Shown here: positions 8,754 to 17,510 of the stretch, in pieces
Layout: each line of letters begins with the position of its first letter
Position numbering within the stretch: position 1 is the first letter of the stretch
NCBI RefSeq assembly: GCF_036170895.1
Contig: NZ_CP108036.1
Span: 7,909,501-7,973,500 of the forward strand
DNA length: 64,000 nucleotides
Origin: Streptomyces erythrochromogenes
GTDB lineage: Bacteria > Actinomycetota > Actinomycetes > Streptomycetales > Streptomycetaceae
Direction of reading: 5' to 3'
The notes under the pieces: generated by a model
The model's input: the letters and a program-made list of their open reading frames with translations, nothing else
What the model was told of the DNA's origin: nothing
The model's database searches: none
Made by a program: the position numbers and the translations under genes

Positions 8754-9200
8754 CTACGGGGCGGGAGGGCGGCCGGTGTGGGTGGGGAGGGCCGCGACGA
8801 CGGTTTTGCCGGTGCGGTGGGACCGGACGAAGGTGCTGGGCGCGAGAGTCTTGACGACCCGCCATCCGAAGCCGCCGGGCGTGTGCGGGCAGGGCGGTCC
8901 GAGGTGGGGCAGGAGGGCCGAGCGGTCCGACACCTCGACGACGACCTGGCCGGCCCGAACGGTGACCCGGAAGCCCGTGACCCCTCCCGCGTGCCGCACG
9001 GCGTTGGAGACGAGCTCGCTCACCACCGTCAGCACGTCGGCGACCAGGGACGGGGGCGCGTACTGCTCGGCCAGGACGCGGCGGGCGTAATCCCGCGCCC
9101 GCGCACAACTCGTCCCGGGCGGCGGATTGGGTGCGACGGATCGGGGCCTCATACTCCTCGGCTTCCCCACGTGCAGCAAGAGATGCCGGCCCCGCGCCAC
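8754..9200 (-). CDS. RsbW-like serine kinase / ATP-binding regulator
   Basis: GHKL-ATPase domain protein of 148 residues. An N-box-like helix VVSELVSNAVRHAGG (about 63-77), VEVSDRS and the G-box segment GGFGWRVVKTLA match the short stand-alone ATPases that act as anti-sigma factors or STAS-protein kinases in Streptomyces. The GTG start at 9200 lies 8 bases after the stop of the STAS gene. ATG at 9152 is an alternative start but leaves an AGGAG only one base away. The neighbouring STAS protein is the obvious substrate or antagonist. No sigma gene is directly attached. Confidence 0.82.
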   Translation of the reverse strand: MARGRHLLLHVGKPRSMRPRSVAPNPPPGTSCARARDYARRVLAEQYAPPSLVADVLTVVSELVSNAVRHAGGVTGFRVTVRAGQVVVEVSDRSALLPHLGPPCPHTPGGFGWRVVKTLAPSTFVRSHRTGKTVVAALPTHTGRPPAP

Positions 9201-9207
9201 ACAGCGG

Positions 9208-9528
9208 TCATCCGACCTGTTCGGTGGTGTCTCGGATGTCGAACAGGGGCAGCGCGCCCGTCATCTCCATCATTCTGTGCAGCTGTTTCGGGAGCGGGCC
9301 CTGGAGCGCCAGGGGGCGGGTGTTGCGCAGCCGGATCAGGGCGTTGAGGAAGCTGGAGTCGCCGAAGGCCACCTGCCTCACATCGACGACCAGGAGGCCG
9401 GCCGGCACCGGCCCGATGTCGCAGGCGTCCACGAGCAGTCCCGCGGTGTCCAGGTCGAACTCGCCGGAACAGACGACCACCCGCACGCCGTCGGCCTCGG
9501 CCCTGACTGTCACCCGGGGCGCCTGCAC
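9208..9528 (-). CDS. STAS-domain anti-sigma factor antagonist
   Basis: Single STAS domain of 106 residues. VVVCSGEFDLDTAG starts the fold, and VDVRQVAFGDSSFLNALIRL contains the DSS segment where partner-switch antagonists are phosphorylated (serines at about 66-67). The GTG start is supported by AGGAG six bases upstream; the frame continues upstream but without a credible start. It is followed after 8 bases by the RsbW-like ATPase gene, a classical kinase/antagonist pair. It acts in the cytoplasm by binding the anti-sigma ATPase when unphosphorylated (established for the family). Confidence 0.85.
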   Translation of the reverse strand: MQAPRVTVRAEADGVRVVVCSGEFDLDTAGLLVDACDIGPVPAGLLVVDVRQVAFGDSSFLNALIRLRNTRPLALQGPLPKQLHRMMEMTGALPLFDIRDTTEQVG

Positions 9529-9789
9529 GCTGTCTCCTGGAACACGAGCGGATCTGACCCGACTGACCGTACGAGGTGCACCGCGTGCGCGGAAAGCCAC
9601 GAAACGAAGATCACGTATTCGCAAATGGACCTGGGACACACGTGGTCAGGGCCCGGCGCGGAGGGTGAACGCCCCGTCCCGTCGCCCTCGTCCGTGCCGG
9701 CGGGACGCGAAACGGGGTGGACAGGGTGATCGCGGCAGCCGTTCCTTCGACCGGTCCCAGCCTTCATACGTCCAAAGAGGTGCTTTCGA

Positions 9790-10439
9790 TGACGGTCCAG
9801 GTACGCATGCTCGACCTCGCCTGCGACAAGGGCGAGATGCTGTGCACCTGGGCGCGGGACCACGGTGTCGCCGGCACCGGGGTCGACATCAGCACCGTCT
9901 TCCTCGACGCCGCCCGGGGGCCGCGCCGTGGAGCTGGGCGTTGCCGACCGGGTCGGCTTCGTGCACGCGGACGCCTCGGGCCATGTCGCCGACGATCCCC
10001 GTCGGCATCGCCGCCTGCGTAGGCGCCACCTGGATCGGCTCCGGCGTGGCGGGTACCGTTCGAACTCCTGCGGCGCAGTCTCGCTCCCGGCGGCATGATG
10101 CTGATCGGTGAACCGTACCGGCGCCGCGAGCCTGAGGACCGGACCGTCGTCGAGGGCTGTCACATGGCCGGCAAGGACGACCTGCTCACGCTGCCCGAAC
10201 TGCTTGAACAGTTCAGGTACCTGGGCTGGGATGTCGTCGAGATGGTCCTTGCCGACCAGGACAGCTGGGACCGGGGTACGTCGCGGCACAGTCTCAACAT
10301 GCGGCGCTGGCTCGATGCCAACCCCGACGACGAGCTCGCCGACGACATGCGTGCGGAACTCGCCGCGGGACCTGCCGGCCACGCCAGGTACCAGCGCGAA
10401 TACCTCGGGTGGGGCGTGTTCGTCCTGATGGACCGCTGA
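9790..10439 (+). pseudogene. SAM-dependent methyltransferase, broken by about three frameshifts
   Basis: Homologous-looking protein sequence jumps between frames. It starts at ATG 9790 with MTVQVRMLDLACDKGEML and TGVDISTVFLDAAR. After about 9915 it continues in the second frame (AVELGVADRVGFVHADASGHV), then in the third near 10000 (IAACVGATWIGSGVAGTV). From about 10062 it returns to the first frame (FELLRRSLAPGGMMLIGEPY) and runs to the stop at 10439. Together these give a normal class I methyltransferase order: SAM motif I, acidic ribose residue, motif IV/post-I region. Three compensating shifts within 150 bases mean either real decay or sequencing error. The C-terminal 114 residues remain open from ATG 10095. 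Confidence 0.75.
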
Positions 10440-10479
10440 CACGCTCCTCCGCGTGAGCCCCGGCGCCACCTGCCGGGGC

Positions 10480-12180
10480 TCACCGAGGTAGGCCGTCCCA
10501 GAACGAGCAGTGGTGCGCGGAGTACGCGTCGACGGCGTGGATCGCGCCCGGTCGGGGAGTCAGCGACTGCACCGACCGCGGGTGCGGCGACGAAGAAGGG
10601 TGGAGGAGGGGCCAGGGTGGTGCGTCGGGGGTGTTCGGATTTCCGGTCCGCGCGAAGCTCGTCCAATAGCCGACCATCCGGTCCGACAGGGCGCGCTGGG
10701 CGTCGGTCATCCCTCGTTCGGTGGGGAGCGAGGAGAAGAGGAAGGGCATCTCGAAGCCGTGCGCCGCACCGTACGGGAAGCCAGGGTTCGGCGGCAGGCC
10801 GGTGAGGACCGGAGCGTCCCGGTCGCTGAATTCGTAGCCGTAGAGGGGAAGGCCGGGGGCGTGCACGGCGATGTCCCGGCCGACGGCCAGTGTGGTGCAG
10901 GTGAAGGACCGATCGGTCAGCACCGCGGCCCATGCCAGAGCGGGCGTGAGGTGGTGCGCCGCCGGATATTGTGCCTCGACGCCCGGTGCGGCGGCCCCGA
11001 AGGCCTCCACCAGGCGGGCGCGGTAGTCGTCCTCGGTGCGGATCGGGAACGCGGCGAGCGACAGGCCGACGAACATCCGCATCTCGTCGTGGTTGGTGCC
11101 CAGGATGACCGGTACACGGTGGAAACGTCCGGATGCCAAGGCCTGGTCGGGGGCCATGGGAAGCAGCGCATTGCCGAAGGCGGGCCGGTTGAAGGACTGC
11201 ATCAGTTGCGCGGTCGCGAGGCGATCCGTGCTCTGCCCGCGCAGGCAGGCCAGCACGTCGTCTCCACTGCCCGTGGTGCAGCCCAGTTGCCGGGCTGCTT
11301 CCGTACCGGCGGTCTGGACCTCGGCCTGTGGGACGAAGGGCTCGTACGCAGGTGTCCCGGGCCCGAGAGCGCCGCGCGGGAAGGACGTGCGGCAGGAACC
11401 GCTCTGGAGAACGGCCCGCTGGAAGAGTCCGACGGCCGTGGGCGAGGTGAGGTGGGCACAGATGCTGAGGGCGCCTGCGGACTCACCGAACAGCGTGACA
11501 TTGCGCGGATCACCGCCGAAATGCTCCGCGTTCGCCCGCACCCAGCGCAGGGCGGCCTGCTGGTCGGCCAGGCCGAATGCCGGGGCGGACCCCAACCCGG
11601 AGTGGCCGAAGTAGCCAAAGATCCCCAGACGGTAGTTGACCGTGACGAGGACCGCTTCACCCCGGACCGCCAGTTGTTCGGCACTGTAGTCACCGCCTGA
11701 ACCGCCCAGGAACGCACCACCGTGCATCCATACCAGCACGGGCAGCCGCTGCTTCGCCGACGGCTTCGGCGTCGGCGTCGGCACGGTGACGTTGAGGTAC
11801 AGGCAGTCCTCCGACCCCACGACACCGCTCACGCCCGGTGCAGGCATCTGCACGCAGCGCTGGGCCGGCTTCGTCGCATCCCTGACGCCTTGCCATCGGG
11901 TGCTGGGGGCGGGGGCGCGCCAGCGCAGCGTTCCGGTCGGCGGCGCGGCGTAGGGCAGACCGTCGAAGGTGGCGTACGAGCCGTGGGACACGCCACGGAC
12001 CCGGCCGAGATCGGTTCGCACGACGGTATCGCTCGGCCCGTCGGACCGTGGTGGACGGGGTGCGCCGGTCGCCGGCGCGGCGGTGGCGGCGAGCAGGGCG
12101 ACCGTGCAGAGCAAGGGGAGGAGCAGCGCACGCAGGCCGGCCCGTCGGGAGGGAAGCGGTGCCGTCTTGACAGGGGACAT
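10480..12180 (-). CDS. secreted type-B carboxylesterase
   Basis: Alpha/beta-hydrolase of 566 residues with a signal peptide (residues 1-40, hydrophobic core LLLPLLCTVALLAATAA). Family signatures are EDCLYLNV (about 124-131), the oxyanion HGGAF at 153, and nucleophile Ser234 in FGESAGALS. Acidic and histidine members are likely in GTNHDEM and GAAHGFEMPFLF. Cysteines flank these motifs as in cholinesterase-like enzymes. It should hydrolyse carboxylic esters outside the cytoplasm; the substrate is unknown. It is divergent from a MerR regulator, and the intergenic MerR-type operator sits inside a promoter reading into this gene. That makes it the most likely regulated target. Confidence 0.9.
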   Translation of the reverse strand: MSPVKTAPLPSRRAGLRALLLPLLCTVALLAATAAPATGAPRPPRSDGPSDTVVRTDLGRVRGVSHGSYATFDGLPYAAPPTGTLRWRAPAPSTRWQGVRDATKPAQRCVQMPAPGVSGVVGSEDCLYLNVTVPTPTPKPSAKQRLPVLVWMHGGAFLGGSGGDYSAEQLAVRGEAVLVTVNYRLGIFGYFGHSGLGSAPAFGLADQQAALRWVRANAEHFGGDPRNVTLFGESAGALSICAHLTSPTAVGLFQRAVLQSGSCRTSFPRGALGPGTPAYEPFVPQAEVQTAGTEAARQLGCTTGSGDDVLACLRGQSTDRLATAQLMQSFNRPAFGNALLPMAPDQALASGRFHRVPVILGTNHDEMRMFVGLSLAAFPIRTEDDYRARLVEAFGAAAPGVEAQYPAAHHLTPALAWAAVLTDRSFTCTTLAVGRDIAVHAPGLPLYGYEFSDRDAPVLTGLPPNPGFPYGAAHGFEMPFLFSSLPTERGMTDAQRALSDRMVGYWTSFARTGNPNTPDAPPWPLLHPSSSPHPRSVQSLTPRPGAIHAVDAYSAHHCSFWDGLPR

Positions 12181-12296
12181 GGGTCATCACCGTTGCGGAT
12201 CGGGGGCGGGATGGCGCGGAGCCGCGTGACACCGCTCAGGCCCTGACGAAGCCTGGGACGTGGGAGCGGTGCGAACCGGCGCGCCAAGTGCTCCAT

Positions 12297-12328
12297 ACGC
12301 TAGGACCTCCCGTGCACTGGAGGTTCAA
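12297..12328 (-). promoter_or_regulatory. MerR-type operator within an overlong promoter spacer
   Basis: A 20-bp near-perfect palindrome spans 12305-12324, with arms ACCTCC and GGAGGT around a GTGCAC core. On the minus strand it is bracketed by TTGAAC (complement of 12323-12328) and TAGCGT (complement of 12297-12302), leaving a 19-20 base spacer. MerR-family activators work by twisting such long spacers (established for MerR, SoxR and TipA). The promoter points to the esterase gene. The palindrome also overlaps the presumed ribosome site of the regulator itself, so autoregulation is possible. Confidence 0.65.
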
Positions 12329-12334
12329 GAGACT

Positions 12335-13264
12335 GTGACGCAAGACACCTGGAGCATCGGTGAACTCGCCACCGGCACGGGGGTGCCGGTGAAGACGCTG
12401 CGCTATTACTCGGACAGCGGTCTGCTGCCCGTGGCCCGTCGTAGCACGGGTGGCCATCGGCGCTACGGTCCCGAGGCCTGGGAGCGCATCCGTGTGATCA
12501 GGCACCTACGGGCGCTGGACATGCCGATCGCGACCATCACGCAGGTGGTCACCGGTGAGTGCTCCCTCGGCGAACTGGTGGCGACCGAACTCGAAGCGGT
12601 GCAGGAACGATTGACCGAACTGCGCTGGCGTCAGGCCACGCTCGCGTCCTTGGACGACTGCGGGAGTGAGGAGCGGCTCCGGCGTCTGGGGATCCTCGCC
12701 CGTGTGCAGCAGCTTCCGCAGGCGCGTCGTACTCTCACCGACCACTGGTACCGCGAGCTGTGCACGGCCATGCCCAAGAACCGACTCGACATCATGATCG
12801 CCATGCTGTCCCCCGATCCTCCGCAGGACCCGGAGCCCGCCACGGTCCTGGCCTACGCCGAGATGCATCTGCTCATCTCCACGCCCAGCTTCACCCGGTG
12901 GACCCAGGACCACGGCGAGGAGATGAAGGACGGCCCCGCCTTCTACGGCGAGATCGACCAGGCAGCGGCTCTGACGGTCACCGCCCTGGCCCAGGGGCTG
13001 GCGCCCGGCGCCGGCGAGGCGGTCAACGCTTTCGTATCCGCCCACGCACGGGCCCGACGGGAGTCGGACACGCCCGCCTTCCGTGAATACCTGCACGGCC
13101 TGGTGTCGAAGTCATCCGGCTTCGACCCCCGCCTGGAACGGTATTGGGCTCTGGTCGCCACCGCCACCGGGGGCCGTGTACTGAACATGACGGTGGCTCA
13201 CCGGTGGCTGACCGACGGCCTGGCGCTTTCGCTGGCCGAGCAGGGCCGGACTCGGCCCGAGTAG
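12335..13264 (+). CDS. MerR-family transcriptional regulator
   Basis: Regulator of 309 residues. The N-terminal winged helix has WSIGELATGTGVPVKTLRYY and STGGHRRYGPEAWERI, the hallmark MerR DNA-binding motifs, followed by the dimerisation helix (about 80-125). The remaining 180 residues form a long helical C-terminal domain without metal-ligand cysteines, so it is more like the drug- or small-molecule-sensing members. The GTG start has GGAGG 11 bases upstream, within the operator palindrome. It is divergent from the carboxylesterase, which it probably controls. Confidence 0.88.
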   Translation: MTQDTWSIGELATGTGVPVKTLRYYSDSGLLPVARRSTGGHRRYGPEAWERIRVIRHLRALDMPIATITQVVTGECSLGELVATELEAVQERLTELRWRQATLASLDDCGSEERLRRLGILARVQQLPQARRTLTDHWYRELCTAMPKNRLDIMIAMLSPDPPQDPEPATVLAYAEMHLLISTPSFTRWTQDHGEEMKDGPAFYGEIDQAAALTVTALAQGLAPGAGEAVNAFVSAHARARRESDTPAFREYLHGLVSKSSGFDPRLERYWALVATATGGRVLNMTVAHRWLTDGLALSLAEQGRTRPE

Positions 13265-13327
13265 AGAGGGCGAAGGCCGCATGCGCGGCATCGTACGTTC
13301 CCGGTCACGAGGCGGCCGGGACGTGGC

Positions 13328-13383
13328 CCCGGTCCCCGTCAGCGGTACGGCGTGACGGCGGGACCGGGAGCGCGGGGACCGGG
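13328..13383. terminator. inverted repeat between convergent merR-type gene and nadE
   Basis: Arms of 11 bases, CCCGGTCCCCG at 13328-13338 and CGGGGACCGGG at 13373-13383, flank a 34-base GC-rich loop with a second partial match. The repeat lies between two convergent stop codons and has no T-run, as is common in Streptomyces. It could act as a bidirectional terminator. Confidence 0.4.
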
Positions 13384-13388
13384 TCGGG

Positions 13389-14219
13389 TCAGGGGGCGAT
13401 CGGCAGCTGTCGCTTGTGCTCGGTGGCCCGGTAGCGGTTGACGATGACGTCGAGGGCGGCCGCGTCCACCGGCTTGCCCTCCAGGACGTCGTCGATGTCG
13501 TCGTAGGTGACGCCGAGCGCGTCCTCGTCGGCCAGACCCGGCTTCAGCGTCTCCAGGTCCGCGGTCGGGGTCTTCCAGATCAGCGAGGACGGCGCGCCCA
13601 GAGCCTCCGCCGTGGCGCGGACCCGCCGCTTCGTCAGGCCCGTGAGCGGAACCACATCGGCCGCGCCGTCGCCGAACTTGGTGAAGAAGCCCGACACCGC
13701 CTCGGCGGCGTGGTCCGTGCCCACCACGAGACCCGCGTGCGCGCCCGCGACCGCGTACTGGGCGATCATGCGCTGGCGGGCCTTGATGTTGCCGTGCACG
13801 AAGTCCTGGTGGTGCGCGTCACGGAAGACCGTGCCGCCGGCCAGCACCGCCTCCAGCGCGGCGTCGCTCGACGCCTTCACGTCGACGGTCAGGACCTGGT
13901 CGGGCCGGATGAACTCCAGCGCCAGCTGCGCGTCCGACTCGTCCGCCTGCACGCCGTACGGCAGCCGCATCGCGAAGAACGTCGCCTCCTGACCCGCGGC
14001 GCGCACCCGCTCGACCGCGAGCTGGCACAGCCGGCCCGCCGTCGTGGAGTCCACACCGCCGCTGATGCCCAGCACCAGCGAGCGCAGGCCCGTGGAGCTC
14101 AGCCGGTCGGCGAGGAAGGCTACGCGGCGCTCGATCTCCTGCCGGGCGTCGAAGGACGCGCCCACCTGGAGGTCCCGGGCGATCTCCTGCTGCAGTGTTA
14201 TGGACGCCTGGTCGGTCAC
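13389..14219 (-). CDS. nadE: NH3-dependent NAD+ synthetase
   Basis: Enzyme of 276 residues, the size of the short ammonia-using NadE. It amidates nicotinic acid adenine dinucleotide to NAD+ with ATP, the last step of NAD synthesis. The ATP-pyrophosphatase loop LGISGGVDS lies at 50-58. Other family motifs are [30 protein letters not shown] and PTADLE near the substrate loop. There is no N-terminal nitrilase (glutaminase) domain. The GTG start has GAGGAG six bases upstream. It appears monocistronic. The assignment is firm. Confidence 0.95.
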   Translation of the reverse strand: MTDQASITLQQEIARDLQVGASFDARQEIERRVAFLADRLSSTGLRSLVLGISGGVDSTTAGRLCQLAVERVRAAGQEATFFAMRLPYGVQADESDAQLALEFIRPDQVLTVDVKASSDAALEAVLAGGTVFRDAHHQDFVHGNIKARQRMIAQYAVAGAHAGLVVGTDHAAEAVSGFFTKFGDGAADVVPLTGLTKRRVRATAEALGAPSSLIWKTPTADLETLKPGLADEDALGVTYDDIDDVLEGKPVDAAALDVIVNRYRATEHKRQLPIAP

Positions 14220-14384
14220 GATTGCTCCTCGGTCGGGCCCCGTGGACAGGTCGGTTCGTGCCGCGGGGCGGGCCGCGGGTGCGAAGAGGGGGCCGGAAAG
14301 CACTCTAGAGGAAAGGCCGCGGAGCCCTGCTCAAGGGCCGTGCCTGCGGTGCGGACGGGGTGCCCTCGGCCGGCTGGTTCCGCG

Positions 14385-15035
14385 TCATCCCGCCGCGATG
14401 AGCCCGGGCAGGTCGCGCATGTCGTGGAACACGCGCGTCCCCGGGCCTTCGAGCCGCTCGCCCGGGGTCATCCCGCCCGCGTAACCGAACGACCGCATCC
14501 CGGCGGCGCGGGCCGCCTCGACACCCGGCCGGCTGTCCTCGACGACCACGCAGGCCGCCGGATCGACGCCCATGCGCTGCGCCGCGTACAGGAACAGGTC
14601 CGGGGCCGGCTTGCCGCGGGCGACCTCCGTGGCGCTGTGGATGCGGCCCGCGAAGCGGTCGTAGAGCCCGGTGCGGCCCAGGGTGTGGCGCATCTTCTCG
14701 TGCGAGCCGCTGGAGGCGACGCAGGTCGGCAGGGTGATCGCGTCGAGCGCCTCGGGCAGCCCGTCGACGGGGGCCAGGCCGGCGTCCACCGCCTCGCGGT
14801 GCAGCTGCTCGAACCGCTTCGCCCAGACGTCGGCCGTGCCCTCGCCGAGCCGGGCCGCGACCTGCTCCCGCACGGAGGCGTCGGACCGCCCGATGAACAG
14901 CTCGATCACGTCGCCCTCGGTGAGGGGCCACCCCAGCTCCGCCCCCAGGGCGACCTGGACGCGCATCGCGATGCGTTCGGTGTCGACGAGCACTCCGTCG
15001 CAGTCGAATATGACGAGTTCAATCGGCTTGATCAT
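14385..15035 (-). CDS. HAD-superfamily phosphatase (beta-phosphoglucomutase-like)
   Basis: Protein of 216 residues with all four HAD motifs: nucleophile and acid Asp11/Asp13 in FDCDGVLVDTE, Ser/Thr in VASSGSHEK, Lys in RGKPAPDLF, and the acidic motif VVEDSRPGV. The helical cap between motif I and II places it in the subgroup with sugar-phosphate phosphatases and beta-phosphoglucomutases. The substrate is not identifiable. The start is ATG with only a weak ribosome site. A TATGCT hexamer ends six bases before it, so a leaderless transcript is possible. Confidence 0.87.
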   Translation of the reverse strand: MIKPIELVIFDCDGVLVDTERIAMRVQVALGAELGWPLTEGDVIELFIGRSDASVREQVAARLGEGTADVWAKRFEQLHREAVDAGLAPVDGLPEALDAITLPTCVASSGSHEKMRHTLGRTGLYDRFAGRIHSATEVARGKPAPDLFLYAAQRMGVDPAACVVVEDSRPGVEAARAAGMRSFGYAGGMTPGERLEGPGTRVFHDMRDLPGLIAAG

Positions 15036-15371
15036 TCCCGCAGCATAGAGTCCTGGGCGGCCGGGCGGGTCGGAGCTGCTCCTCGCAGACGTCCTCGCCC
15101 ACCTTCAGGGCCGACCGCCCGATGCCGATCTCGGCGTGCAGGACGCCGCCTCCCGGAGCGCCTGATCTGTCGAGATTGTCGGGAATGTCGGGAAGGTCCC
15201 GCCGGGTCCTCCCCGCGGCGGACCGACGGGTTCCGTCCGCACGCATGAGGTGCCGGACGCGGGGCAGGCGGAGTTCACGGGGAGAACGAACGCCCCCGCA
15301 CGACAGACGAAGAAGGACGGACGGCCGGGGCATCCCCGCCGTCCCCCGTCCATCGGAGGAGTTGTTTCCGC
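15036..15371. other. intergenic stretch without a convincing gene
   Basis: This stretch lies between the divergent HAD and PRC-barrel genes. A minus-strand frame (readable as LHAEIGIGRSALKVGEDVCEEQ around 15070-15140) looks protein-like but has no start or ribosome site, and is probably a fragment or chance. No terminator or clear promoter hexamers were found, apart from the possible TATGCT next to the HAD start. Confidence 0.4.
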
Positions 15372-15737
15372 GTGACTGAACATGTGTGGAGTTACAAGTC
15401 GACCTCGGGCCACCTGGCCGGTACCGATCTGACCGGCTACAAGGTCGAGGCGACCGACGGCGGCATCGGCAAGGTGGACAAGCACTCCGACGAGGTCGGT
15501 GACGCCTACCTGGTCGTGGACACCGGGGTCTGGATCTTCGGCAAGGAGGTCCTGCTGCCGGCGAGCACCGTCGTCAGCATCGACCCGGAGGCGCGGACGC
15601 TCTACGTCGACCGCACCAAGGGCCAGATCAAGGACGCCCCCGAGTTCCATCGGGACAAGCACCTCGGGGACCGGGAGTACCACCAGGAACTGGGCGCCTA
15701 TTACGCCGCCACCCGGTTCGGTCTCCCGCCGCTCTGA
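15372..15737 (+). CDS. PRC-barrel domain protein
   Basis: Protein of 121 residues. The N-terminal half is a PRC barrel (LTGYKVEATDGGIGKVDKHSDEVGDAYLVVD through LPASTVVSID). The tail is charged and aromatic (HQELGAYYAATRFGLPPL). Stand-alone PRC-barrel proteins of this size are common in Streptomyces and are often stress-induced; their biochemical role is unknown. The GTG start has GGAGGAG 10 bases upstream. A strong hairpin follows the stop, so the gene is a single transcription unit. Confidence 0.83.
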   Translation: MTEHVWSYKSTSGHLAGTDLTGYKVEATDGGIGKVDKHSDEVGDAYLVVDTGVWIFGKEVLLPASTVVSIDPEARTLYVDRTKGQIKDAPEFHRDKHLGDREYHQELGAYYAATRFGLPPL

Positions 15738-15761
15738 CCGGCCCGAGTCCGACCGCTTCGA

Positions 15762-15800
15762 GGCCGTGGGCCCGAACTCCCCGAGTTCGGGCCCACGGCC
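15762..15800 (+). terminator. strong hairpin terminator after PRC-barrel gene
   Basis: Perfect 17-bp stem: the left arm at 15762-15778 begins GGCCGTGGG, and the right arm at 15784-15800 ends CCCACGGCC. The loop is 5 bases (CCCCG). It starts 25 bases after the stop codon. There is no T-tract, which is typical of Streptomyces terminators. Confidence 0.8.
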
Positions 15801-15931
15801 GTGCCGCGTTCCGATGGGGAGCGCTGTCGTACGGCACCGGCTCCCCGGGCCCGCGCGCGTGATCGGGCCGTTGCCGGGTACCCGCGCAGCAGAGACCCGA
15901 ACGCGGACAACTCCCAGGAGAAGGAAGCCCC

Positions 15932-16291
15932 ATGACCCTGATACCGCACGCGAACGACAAGTCCGTCCCCATCCCGACGGAGCTGCGGCGGCAGGTCGCA
16001 CGTGCGACCGGCCGGCTGCGGGACACTGCCGTGCACGTCGGGCGGCTCGTCGAGGACAAGACGCCGGATCCCGTTCTCGCGGGGGCGTTCCGGACGGCGA
16101 CGCGCGTCCGGGACACGGCCGCCCGCGCCGGGCGGCTCACCGGGCACGGGAACCTCGACTCCGTGCGGGCGAAGGCCGGCCGGGCCGCGACCCTGGCACG
16201 GGCCAACCGCACCGCGCTGGCCACGGCCGCCGGTGTACTGACCGCCGCCGTGATCGCGCGGCGCGCCCGACGGGCACGGCGCGCGAAGTGA
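15932..16291 (+). CDS. small basic Ala/Arg-rich protein of unknown function
   Basis: Protein of 119 residues, strongly basic, with internal similarity (ATGRLRDTAVHVGRL and ATRVRDTAARAGRL) suggesting a duplicated amphipathic helix. It has a moderately hydrophobic stretch ALATAAGVLTAAVIA and an RRARRARRAK tail. The ATG is preceded by AGGAGAAGGAAG. I do not recognise a family. A membrane-associated or nucleic-acid-associated role is conceivable from composition only. The gene is followed by the pentamer repeat tract. Confidence 0.6.
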   Translation: MTLIPHANDKSVPIPTELRRQVARATGRLRDTAVHVGRLVEDKTPDPVLAGAFRTATRVRDTAARAGRLTGHGNLDSVRAKAGRAATLARANRTALATAAGVLTAAVIARRARRARRAK

Positions 16292-16307
16292 AGTAGGGCG
16301 TCCGAGG

Positions 16308-16457
16308 CCGGCACGGCCCGGCACGGCCCGGCCCGGCCCGGCACGGCCCGGCCCGGCACGGCCCGGCACGGCCCGGCCCGGCACGGCCCGGCCCGGCACG
16401 GCCCGGCCCGGCACGGCCCGGCCCGGCCCGGCCCGGCCCGGCCCGGCACGGCCCGGT
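16308..16457. repeat. tandem 5-bp repeat tract (CGGCC/CGGCA units)
   Basis: About 150 bases consist almost only of pentamers CGGCC and CGGCA in irregular order (about 30 units), between the stops of two convergent genes. The array reads as GPGRA/VPGRA-type repeats if translated on the minus strand, but that frame carries no start and belongs to no gene. It is a hypermutable microsatellite-like tract and can fold on itself, so it may also act as a terminator. Confidence 0.85.
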
Positions 16458-16499
16458 CGGGCCGTGCCGGGCGCGGCGGCTCCGCCGGGACGCCGGCGT

Positions 16500-17459
16500 T
16501 CAGCCCCGCGGCCCGGCCGCGGGCTTCCGCGCCCGCTCGGCATTGAACTGCGCGCCCGTGAGCAGGGCCAGGTTGGCGAACCAGAGCCAGATCACGAAGA
16601 CCACGATCCCGGCCAGCGACCCGTACAGGCGGCCGTACGTGTCCAGTTGCGTGTACAGCGTGAAGAGCCCCGAGGCGGCCAGCCAGAGCAGGGCCGCCAG
16701 TACCCCGCCCGGCAGGCCCCGCCGGGTGCCCCGGCTCTGGACCGGGCCGGTCCGGAACAGGACCAGCACCAGGAGGGTCACGACGACCAGGAGCACGGGC
16801 CAGCGCAGCAGCGCGACGGCTTCCGGGCCGCTCCATCCGACGGCCCGGGCGGCCCATCGGGCCGGCGGTCCGGACACGACCAGCCCCACCGCGCCGACGA
16901 CGAGCAGCACCAGCAGCAGCCCCGCGTGGACGACCAGCATGTGCGCGGCACGCAGCGGACGCCGCGTGTCCGGCACCCGGTGCATGGTGTGCAGGGCGCG
17001 GCGGAACACCGCCAGGTAGCTGCACGCCGACCACAGCGCGCTCACCACCCCGCCGAGCAGCAGGGCCCACATCGACGAATGCCCCTCCGGAACGCTGCCC
17101 AGCGCCTCACGGAGCACCTGCGCCGACTGCGGGGGTGCGTACGCGGTCAGGTCGGCGATGAGTCCTTCGCGCCGCGCCCCGCCCAGCAGCCCCACGACGG
17201 ACACGGCGATGACGAGCGCGGGCAGCAGCGCGAGCAGGGCGTAGTAGGTGAGGGCGGCCGCGTGGTCGGCCAGGTTGTCCGTCCAGACGCGGACGGCCGT
17301 ACGCCGCAACTCGGCGCGGGTGCGCGCCGCGAGGGCGCTGACGGCGGTGCCGGTGTCGGCGGTCGCGGTGCCGGCGATGGCGGGCGGACCGCCTCGGCGC
17401 GAAGTGGTGCGGGGGATGTCGGTCACCCCGTGCGCGTGCCCTCCCGAGCCCGCGCCCAT
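16500..17459 (-). CDS. YihY/BrkB-family inner membrane protein
   Basis: Integral membrane protein of about 319 residues with six hydrophobic helices. The family pattern is clear: ADHAAALTYYALLALLPALVI in the first membrane helix, SALWSACSYLAVFRRALHTMH, and SLAGIVVFVIWLWFANLALLTGAQFNAE near the end. The family was once called ribonuclease BN; its members are now thought to be transporters or membrane-structure proteins. The start is uncertain: ATG 17459 is used, with ATG 17474 and GTG 17426 as alternatives, none with a strong ribosome site. It is divergent from the VanZ-like gene. Confidence 0.82.
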   Translation of the reverse strand: MGAGSGGHAHGVTDIPRTTSRRGGPPAIAGTATADTGTAVSALAARTRAELRRTAVRVWTDNLADHAAALTYYALLALLPALVIAVSVVGLLGGARREGLIADLTAYAPPQSAQVLREALGSVPEGHSSMWALLLGGVVSALWSACSYLAVFRRALHTMHRVPDTRRPLRAAHMLVVHAGLLLVLLVVGAVGLVVSGPPARWAARAVGWSGPEAVALLRWPVLLVVVTLLVLVLFRTGPVQSRGTRRGLPGGVLAALLWLAASGLFTLYTQLDTYGRLYGSLAGIVVFVIWLWFANLALLTGAQFNAERARKPAAGPRG

Positions 17460-17510
17460 GCGCCCGCGGGGCATCTGCGTACAGGCCCGTCCGCCGGGTA
17501 CACGGGCGCC

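Noticed and set aside
16308..16543. PGRA-repeat protein read through the pentamer array
   Set aside because: The repeat is read in frame only because its length is a multiple of three locally; there is no start, ribosome site or flanking coding signal.
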